DNA from: Nitrospira sp. | Lineage (GTDB): Bacteria; Nitrospirota; Nitrospiria; Nitrospirales; Nitrospiraceae | Reading direction: 5' to 3' | Length of the DNA stretch: 64,000 nucleotides | Assembly (NCBI GenBank): GCA_018242665.1 | Contig: JAFEBL010000002.1 | Location: 62,001 to 126,000, forward strand | Part shown: positions 59,176-64,000 of the stretch, piece by piece | Layout: every line of letters starts with the position of its first letter | Numbering within the stretch: position 1 is the first letter of the stretch | The notes under the pieces: model-generated | Database searches by the model: none | What the model saw: only the letters and a program-made list of their open reading frames with translations | What the model was told of the DNA's origin: nothing | Position numbers and translations under genes: made by a program

Positions 59176-60453
59176 ATGGCGCTGCCCTACGAAATCTATA
59201 TCGGTCTCCGCTACCTGCGCGCGAAGCGGCGCAACCGCACCATCTCGTTCAACACCATCGTCTCCATTGTGGGGATCACGCTCGGAGTGGCGGCCTTGAT
59301 CGGCACGGTCGGCATCATGACCGGCTTCAAGGAAGATGTGCAGGCGAAGATTCTTGGCACCACGGCGCACATCCTTGTGAACGACCGCATGAAAGAATCC
59401 ATGACGGACTACGAGGAGCAGGTGAAGAAGGTCGCAACCGTGCGGGATGTCATCGCCGCCACTCCGTTCATCTTCCGGCAGGTGCTGCTCACCTCGCCCT
59501 CTGGAGTGCAGGGCATCATTCTGCGCGGGATCGATCCCGCGCGCGAAGGCACCGTCACCGAACTCGCGCACAATCTGATCAACGGGAACTTGGATGACCT
59601 GTCGCATCCGAACAAAGTGGTCATTCCCGAGAAGGAACGGGAACCGAACGGGCCGGATACGGCCATGCGGCCCGGCCTCATTTTGGGCAAAGAATTGTCG
59701 ATGCGCCTCGGTGTCTTCCCCGGCGATACGATCAACGTCGTGTCACCGGTGGGGCCGATTACGGGCGCCAGCATGACCCCCAAAATCCGGCAATTCGTCG
59801 TCGTCGGCATCTTTCAATCGGGCATGTACGAATATGATTCCTCCCTCGCCTACATCGAGCTGGGAGAAGCGCAAAAGTTTTTCAACATGGGCGCCACAGT
59901 CACGGGTATCGAAGTGAAGGTCGCCGATGTGTTCCGGGCCAGCGACGTGGCTCGCGCCATCGAACAACATCTCGGCTTTGCCTTCTGGGCTCGCGATTGG
60001 ATGCAGATGAATCGCAACCTGTTCTCCGCGCTCAAGCTAGAAAAGACGATGATGTTTCTTCTGCTCGTGCTGATCACCATCGTGGCCTCGTTCAACATCG
60101 TCAGCACCCTGACCATGATCGTGACTGAAAAGCAACGTGAGATTGCAATCCTGAAAGCGATGGGTGCCACCCGCAAGGGCATCATGCGGATTTTCATGCT
60201 GAACGGCCTGATTATCGGCTGTTCCGGCGCGGCCATCGGCGTTCCGCTTGGATATGCGTTCCTCTGGTTAATCCAGACGTTCTGGACCTTTGATCCGACG
60301 GTCTATTACATCTCGAAGATTCCTGTGCATGTGCTCGGATCCGATGTGGCGCTCGTCGCGGGATCGGCGATTCTCATCAGTTTTGTCGCCACGCTGTACC
60401 CCTCGCTTCAGGCGGCGAAACTCGACCCGGCGGCGGCGCTGCGATATGAATAA
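59176..60453 (+). CDS. lolC: Lipoprotein-releasing ABC permease LolC/LolE
   Basis: Membrane subunit of the LolCDE transporter that extracts mature lipoproteins from the inner membrane. The 425 residues have four membrane helices with a large periplasmic domain between the first and second: RYLRAKRRNRTISFNTIVSI at the start, and the C-terminal SFNIVSTLTMIVTEKQREIA then ILKAMGATRKGIMRIFML and LDPAAALRYE. Only one permease gene is present, suggesting a homodimer (LolF-type) rather than LolC plus LolE. It lies 3 bases after lysS and before lolD. Confidence 0.93.
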   Translation: MALPYEIYIGLRYLRAKRRNRTISFNTIVSIVGITLGVAALIGTVGIMTGFKEDVQAKILGTTAHILVNDRMKESMTDYEEQVKKVATVRDVIAATPFIFRQVLLTSPSGVQGIILRGIDPAREGTVTELAHNLINGNLDDLSHPNKVVIPEKEREPNGPDTAMRPGLILGKELSMRLGVFPGDTINVVSPVGPITGASMTPKIRQFVVVGIFQSGMYEYDSSLAYIELGEAQKFFNMGATVTGIEVKVADVFRASDVARAIEQHLGFAFWARDWMQMNRNLFSALKLEKTMMFLLLVLITIVASFNIVSTLTMIVTEKQREIAILKAMGATRKGIMRIFMLNGLIIGCSGAAIGVPLGYAFLWLIQTFWTFDPTVYYISKIPVHVLGSDVALVAGSAILISFVATLYPSLQAAKLDPAAALRYE

Positions 60454-60539
60454 CACGCGACTGACACATCTGAGTGTGGCACAGTGGCAGGATCGAATTG
60501 TCACGACCCAGGACTCGCGGTGCAGGACCACACGTTGTC

Positions 60540-61208
60540 ATGATTGACGTCGTCGGGCTCTATAAAACCTTCCCCATGGGCGGGCGTGAACTGGTGGTGT
60601 TGAACGACATCAACCTGCACATCGCGCGCGGCGAGTTGATCGCCATCATCGGGGCCTCCGGCGCGGGCAAGAGCACCCTCCTGCAAATCCTCGGGACCTT
60701 GGACCGACCCACCAAGGGCACGGTGTCATTCGAAGATCAGAATCTCTTCCAACTCACGGAACAACAGCAGGCAGAGTTCCGAAACCGTCGCGTGGGATTC
60801 GTCTTCCAGTTCCATCACCTGTTGCCGGAATTTACGGCGCTGGAGAACGCCTGCCTCCCGGCCATGATTCAAAAGCGCGACATGGCCGATGTCATCGGCG
60901 AAGCGACAAAACTCCTCGGAGAGGTTGGCCTGGGCGATCGCCTACACCACAAGCCCGGCGAATTGTCCGGCGGCGAACAACAGCGCGTCTCGGTTGCACG
61001 CGCGTTGATGCAGCAACCCGATTTAGTCCTGGCCGACGAGCCGACGGGCAACCTCGACAGCCATACCGGCGAGGCCCTGTTCGCCCTGCTCCGGCAATTA
61101 AACCGTTCCCGCGGCACCACGTTCGTCATCGTCACCCACAACGACAAACTGTCCGCCCAGGCCGACCGCATCATCTCCATGCAGGACGGCATGATCATCT
61201 CCTCGTGA
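60540..61208 (+). CDS. lolD: Lipoprotein-releasing ABC ATPase LolD
   Basis: ATPase of the Lol lipoprotein exporter. The 222 residues contain Walker A GASGAGKST, Q-loop VFQFHHLLPEFTALENACLP (LolD-type FHxLLP), signature LSGGEQQRVSVARAL, Walker B DLVLADEPTGNLD and the H-loop FVIVTHND. ATG 60540 begins MIDVVGLYKTFPMGG, the family start. It follows lolC with 86 bases between and probably belongs to the lysS-lolC-lolD transcript. Confidence 0.94.
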   Translation: MIDVVGLYKTFPMGGRELVVLNDINLHIARGELIAIIGASGAGKSTLLQILGTLDRPTKGTVSFEDQNLFQLTEQQQAEFRNRRVGFVFQFHHLLPEFTALENACLPAMIQKRDMADVIGEATKLLGEVGLGDRLHHKPGELSGGEQQRVSVARALMQQPDLVLADEPTGNLDSHTGEALFALLRQLNRSRGTTFVIVTHNDKLSAQADRIISMQDGMIISS

Positions 61209-61280
61209 GCACCGTGCAGGGATCGACAATGCACGCATCGCCACAGTCCCGAGAGAACCATCGATTCCGGCAAGGACTTC

Positions 61281-61309
61281 TTGACGCTGTGAGCATGTTT
61301 TCGTAGACT
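61281..61309 (+). promoter_or_regulatory. Sigma-70 promoter for the barrel-lipoprotein pair
   Basis: TTGACG (61281-61286), 17-base spacer, TAGACT (61304-61309). Start point near 61316, some 35-45 bases before the candidate starts. Confidence 0.58.
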
Positions 61310-61359
61310 GCGCTATCCCGTCTATTGCATTTATTCAGCCTGGAGTGTGATTGATTTCT

Positions 61360-62505
61360 ATGACGTTCCTTCGGGTTTCTGGCCTTCGGTTCACTGCCTG
61401 GATGCTCGTCATCCTTCTGCCGGTTCACGCCGCAGCCGTCGAGTTCGTGTTCGTGGGTTCACGCCAGATGGGCATGGGCGGGGCCGGTGTCGCGACGACC
61501 ATGGATTCCCTCGCGACCTATTGGAACCCTGCCGGGATGGCGATGAGCAAGAAGTTCGACATGCGGATTCAAGGCAGCGGTCAGGTCATTGATCGCGGCG
61601 ACGTGTTCGACACCCTCAAAGACATCAATAACCTGAACTTGAATGACACCTCCGCCGGCAACATTGCACGTCTCCAGCAGCAGATCGACCGCATGAACAG
61701 GCCGGGGACCAACTTGACGGCCGCGGCTTCGGGTGGTCTCTACGTCAAAGGTAACTTCGGTGAACATGCGCTAGGGTTCAATGTTTCCGATGTCGCGACA
61801 GCGGGTGGCTTTCTGCGTGCTCCAGTCGGATTTACAAACAACGGTACCAACCTCACCGTCAACGGGCAATTCGCCATGAACGGATTGGAAGTGCGGCAAG
61901 CCGCGCTGTCCTATGCCTATGCGTTCATGGACCGGATGTTTTCCATCGGCGTCACCGGCAAGGTCATCCAAGGCGCGGCCTATACGGGTGCCACCAATAT
62001 TCGCGGTGCGAGCGACGATGTGAGAGTATTCGAGGACATCGGGCGCGCCAAGATCTCAACCGCGCTTGGCATCGATGTGGGCGCGATGTTCCGCCCCTCG
62101 TCCTGGTTGCGGATGGGCATCGTGGCGAAGGACATCAACGCACCCACGTTTGACGCTCCCAACGGCGACAAATTCAAATTGTTGCCGCAGGTCCGAACCG
62201 GCGTCGCCGTGAACCCGTACAACTCTCTGACGCTCACCGCCGACGTGGACATCACGAAGAACAATACGCTCACTCCCGGTGTGTATAGCCAGGTGTTAAG
62301 TCTTGGCGCAGAACAAACGATCCTGTCCGAACTGCTGTCGTTCAGACTTGGTGCCTTTAAGAATATGCAGGATGCCAAGACCCCGTTCATCCCCACTGCG
62401 GGCTTCGGACTTCGCATCCTCGCCTTGCGCATCGATATCGCCGGCGGGTATGATTTCAGGGACCAGGCCGCCTTGGCGTCCGGCTCGATCGCGATGACGT
62501 TCTAG
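61360..62505 (+). CDS. TraF-like outer-membrane beta-barrel protein
   Basis: A 381-residue protein with signal peptide (FTAWMLVILLPVHAAAVEF) and the outer-membrane barrel start FVGSRQMGMGGAGVATTMD, then DSLATYWNPAGMAMSKKFDM, as in the PF13729 TraF-like and FadL-like families. Many alternating strands (LYVKGNFGEHALGFNVSDVA, AGGYDFRDQAALASGSIAMT) end in Phe, the usual barrel end. Ligand unknown. Start may be TTG 61351 (GGAG 5 bases away) instead of ATG 61360. The next gene encodes a lipoprotein. Confidence 0.83.
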   Translation: MTFLRVSGLRFTAWMLVILLPVHAAAVEFVFVGSRQMGMGGAGVATTMDSLATYWNPAGMAMSKKFDMRIQGSGQVIDRGDVFDTLKDINNLNLNDTSAGNIARLQQQIDRMNRPGTNLTAAASGGLYVKGNFGEHALGFNVSDVATAGGFLRAPVGFTNNGTNLTVNGQFAMNGLEVRQAALSYAYAFMDRMFSIGVTGKVIQGAAYTGATNIRGASDDVRVFEDIGRAKISTALGIDVGAMFRPSSWLRMGIVAKDINAPTFDAPNGDKFKLLPQVRTGVAVNPYNSLTLTADVDITKNNTLTPGVYSQVLSLGAEQTILSELLSFRLGAFKNMQDAKTPFIPTAGFGLRILALRIDIAGGYDFRDQAALASGSIAMTF

Positions 62506-62550
62506 ACACGGTCGGCCGTGAACCAATCTGCTACACTTGCTGTACGTACC

Positions 62551-63156
62551 ATGACACGACGCACCTTCTTACGATTCAGCGTGGTTTTCTGCCTTGTGAT
62601 GTCCGGGCTGCTCGCCGGTTGCGGCGGGTTACAGGAAATGTGGGAAGGTCCGGCGGCGCGAGGATTCTATCCGAAGACCATGGCGATTCTTCCGATCTCT
62701 GGCACCTACGACAGCGCGCGTGAGGATGTCGAGGAAGTGGTCGCTAAGGTGCTCATCAAGAGCCGCCGGGTGGAAAAGGTGGTCCCTCCGGATCAGGTCA
62801 CCGATACCTTCCAGACCACAAAGGATGCGTTCGATGCCCTCGTCACCTATTTTTCCCGCATGGAGACGACCGGCCAGTCAGATAAAAATTCCGCCATCAA
62901 GATCGGGCATGCCTTGGGCGCGGACTCGTTGCTGGTGGTGAAGGTGAATGCCTGGGAATATACGAGGGAAGAAGGTGACAACATCGCCCGCGTGGGATTG
63001 AGCATGCGCCTCGTCGACGCCGTGAACGGGGCGATCGTGTGGAAAGCCAGGCACCAGGTGCAGGAAAGTTACTTGTTCATCCGGCCGGACATGCGGGATC
63101 TTGCCACGAAACTGGCCTCGGACATGATCAAGTACATGCCCCCCGAAAAGCGTTAA
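62551..63156 (+). CDS. GNA1162/DUF799-like lipoprotein
   Basis: A 201-residue lipoprotein with lipobox LVMSGLLAGCGG. The domain FYPKTMAILPISGTYDSARE, then KVLIKSRRVEKVVPPDQVTD and GADSLLVVKVNAWEYTREEG, is similar in plan to GNA1162-type (DUF799) and TolB N-terminal-like proteins that help surface structure assembly. It follows the outer-membrane barrel gene with 45 bases, so the two may work together at the outer membrane. ATG 62551 is preferred; GTG 62518 is possible. Family level match is tentative. Confidence 0.75.
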   Translation: MTRRTFLRFSVVFCLVMSGLLAGCGGLQEMWEGPAARGFYPKTMAILPISGTYDSAREDVEEVVAKVLIKSRRVEKVVPPDQVTDTFQTTKDAFDALVTYFSRMETTGQSDKNSAIKIGHALGADSLLVVKVNAWEYTREEGDNIARVGLSMRLVDAVNGAIVWKARHQVQESYLFIRPDMRDLATKLASDMIKYMPPEKR

Positions 63157-64000
63157 GCAGCACTCGACTTTTTTACGCCCGCCTCGCCAACCGATCCCCG
63201 TCGCAGATTGTCGATTGCCAACCCGAACTGGTTCGAAAGACTGGCCAGTTCCAGCACATCCCAATTGCTGAAGGGCTTGCCGCTCCGCCGATTCACGACT
63301 TCCAACACCCCCACGGCCTTCGCGCCCATCCGCACCGGCACTGACACCAGCGAGTTCACTGGAAGCGCCGCTTGCCAGCCTTGGCCGGCGACCAGACGAG
63401 CATCCTGCGCCCCCTGCGTGATCAACACAGCCTGCCCAGTGCGATGCACCCCCGCCGCGACGCTCGACTGCAGGGCGGTGACTCCGATAGCCCGTTCCCC
63501 GCCGATGGCGGACAATCGCAACGACCCATCAGCCGCGCCCAGAAACAAGGCCCCGGCCTCCGCCTCAACGAGCCGAATCGCCGCATCCAACGCCCGACGC
63601 AATTTATCCTGTTCTCCAAGAGCGGAATTCAACAGGTCGCTGACCTGTTCCATATGCTGAATGCGGAGGATCTTCGCCGCGTACTTGACCGTCAAGCGGG
63701 CATGGTCCAACAACACGGACAACCAAGGCTCAATCGCCGTCAGAAGCGACAGGGCCGTTCGGGAAGGGACCCGCTGGACCTTCCCGGCCTGAAACATCAC
63801 CACACCGTCCATCCGGCCGATGCGATGCAAGCGGATGCCGTGCAGGTCACCGAGACTGATCCGCGCTTGTTGTTCGGCCTGTGTCAATCCGGCTTGCCAC
63901 TGCCCCTCCACGGAGACATCGTTACTGCCGGCCTCTGCCAGACAGGTCATCTCGCGAGTCTGTTCATCCCGCACATAAACGGCTACAGCATGGACCTTCG
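63153..64000 (-). CDS. GAF-domain protein, C-terminal part (cut by window edge)
   Basis: At least 281 residues are visible, and the frame stays open to the window edge (VHAVAVYVRDEQTREM before the visible GTG at 63974), so the true start lies outside. A GAF domain is clear in the C-terminal half: AIRLVEAEAGALFLGAADGS, SSVAAGVHRTGQAVLITQGA and VSVPVRMGAKAVGVLEVVNR. The N-terminal part may be a second GAF domain. No output domain follows in the window. It overlaps by 4 bases the end of the convergent lipoprotein gene. Its ligand is unknown. Confidence 0.82.
   Translation of the reverse strand, partial: KVHAVAVYVRDEQTREMTCLAEAGSNDVSVEGQWQAGLTQAEQQARISLGDLHGIRLHRIGRMDGVVMFQAGKVQRVPSRTALSLLTAIEPWLSVLLDHARLTVKYAAKILRIQHMEQVSDLLNSALGEQDKLRRALDAAIRLVEAEAGALFLGAADGSLRLSAIGGERAIGVTALQSSVAAGVHRTGQAVLITQGAQDARLVAGQGWQAALPVNSLVSVPVRMGAKAVGVLEVVNRRSGKPFSNWDVLELASLSNQFGLAIDNLRRGSVGEAGVKKSSAA

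Noticed and set aside
1-64000. CRISPR arrays, insertion sequences, prophage or integrase genes
   Set aside because: No regular spacer-repeat series, transposase, integrase or phage structural gene was seen on either strand.

Overview
The window reads as a high-GC, flagellated, diderm (Gram-negative) bacterial chromosome. It carries flagellar basal-body genes, a lipoprotein maturation and sorting set (lgt, lnt, lolC, lolD), many predicted lipoproteins, PilZ proteins, and a bacterial DNA topoisomerase VI. This mix suggests a Nitrospirota (Nitrospira-like) genome; that assignment is inference, since no rRNA is present. There are two tRNA genes, no CRISPR array, no insertion sequence and no prophage. 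Most of the window looks like ordinary core and lineage-specific chromosome.

Region 1 (1-14.2 kb) is regulatory and flagellar. On the minus strand flgB-flgC-fliE-fliF (edge-truncated) follow a strong sigma-54-type promoter. Directly upstream are an NtrC-type regulator, its histidine kinase and a TPR protein, coupled by ATGA overlaps. A second sigma-54 activator with a FleQ/FlrA-like DNA-binding domain follows, then tRNA-Thr and two PilZ proteins. A histidine kinase - lipoprotein - sigma-54 activator operon then matches the GlrK-QseG-GlrR (QseE-QseG-QseF) layout. Three sigma-54 activators lie within about 9.2 kb.

Region 2 (14.2-27.9 kb) holds clpB, a yifB/comM-type ATPase, an oxidoreductase, a dienelactone-hydrolase-like protein lacking its nucleophile, several small unknowns, tRNA-Leu, a YtxH-like gene with a sigma-54-type promoter, and lgt.

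Region 3 (27.9-41.9 kb) has an AddAB-type helicase-nuclease pair, a glutaredoxin-like protein with a 54-residue zinc-ribbon partner, phosphoglucomutase, an NlpC/P60-like lipoprotein, YacG, and a DUF1501/DUF1800 pair.

Region 4 (41.9-54.7 kb) has topoisomerase VI A and B behind an unusually long leader, a REC-PAS regulator without an evident output domain, a 2OG-Fe(II) oxygenase-like protein, an operon of three related lipoproteins with a BamE-like lipoprotein, a PNPOx-like protein, a VanZ-PilZ pair, and an unusual cluster of one 315-residue membrane protein flanked by two very small ORFs.

Region 5 (54.7-64 kb) runs lnt, prfB (with the programmed +1 frameshift), lysS, lolC, lolD, a TraF-like outer-membrane barrel, a GNA1162-like lipoprotein and an edge-truncated GAF protein. 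Lgt, Lnt and LolCD together would mature and export the lipoproteins encoded across the window. No wholly new defence or mobile system was found. The best leads are the topoisomerase VI operon with its leader, the small-ORF membrane cluster, the triplicated lipoprotein operon, and the sigma-54 network.
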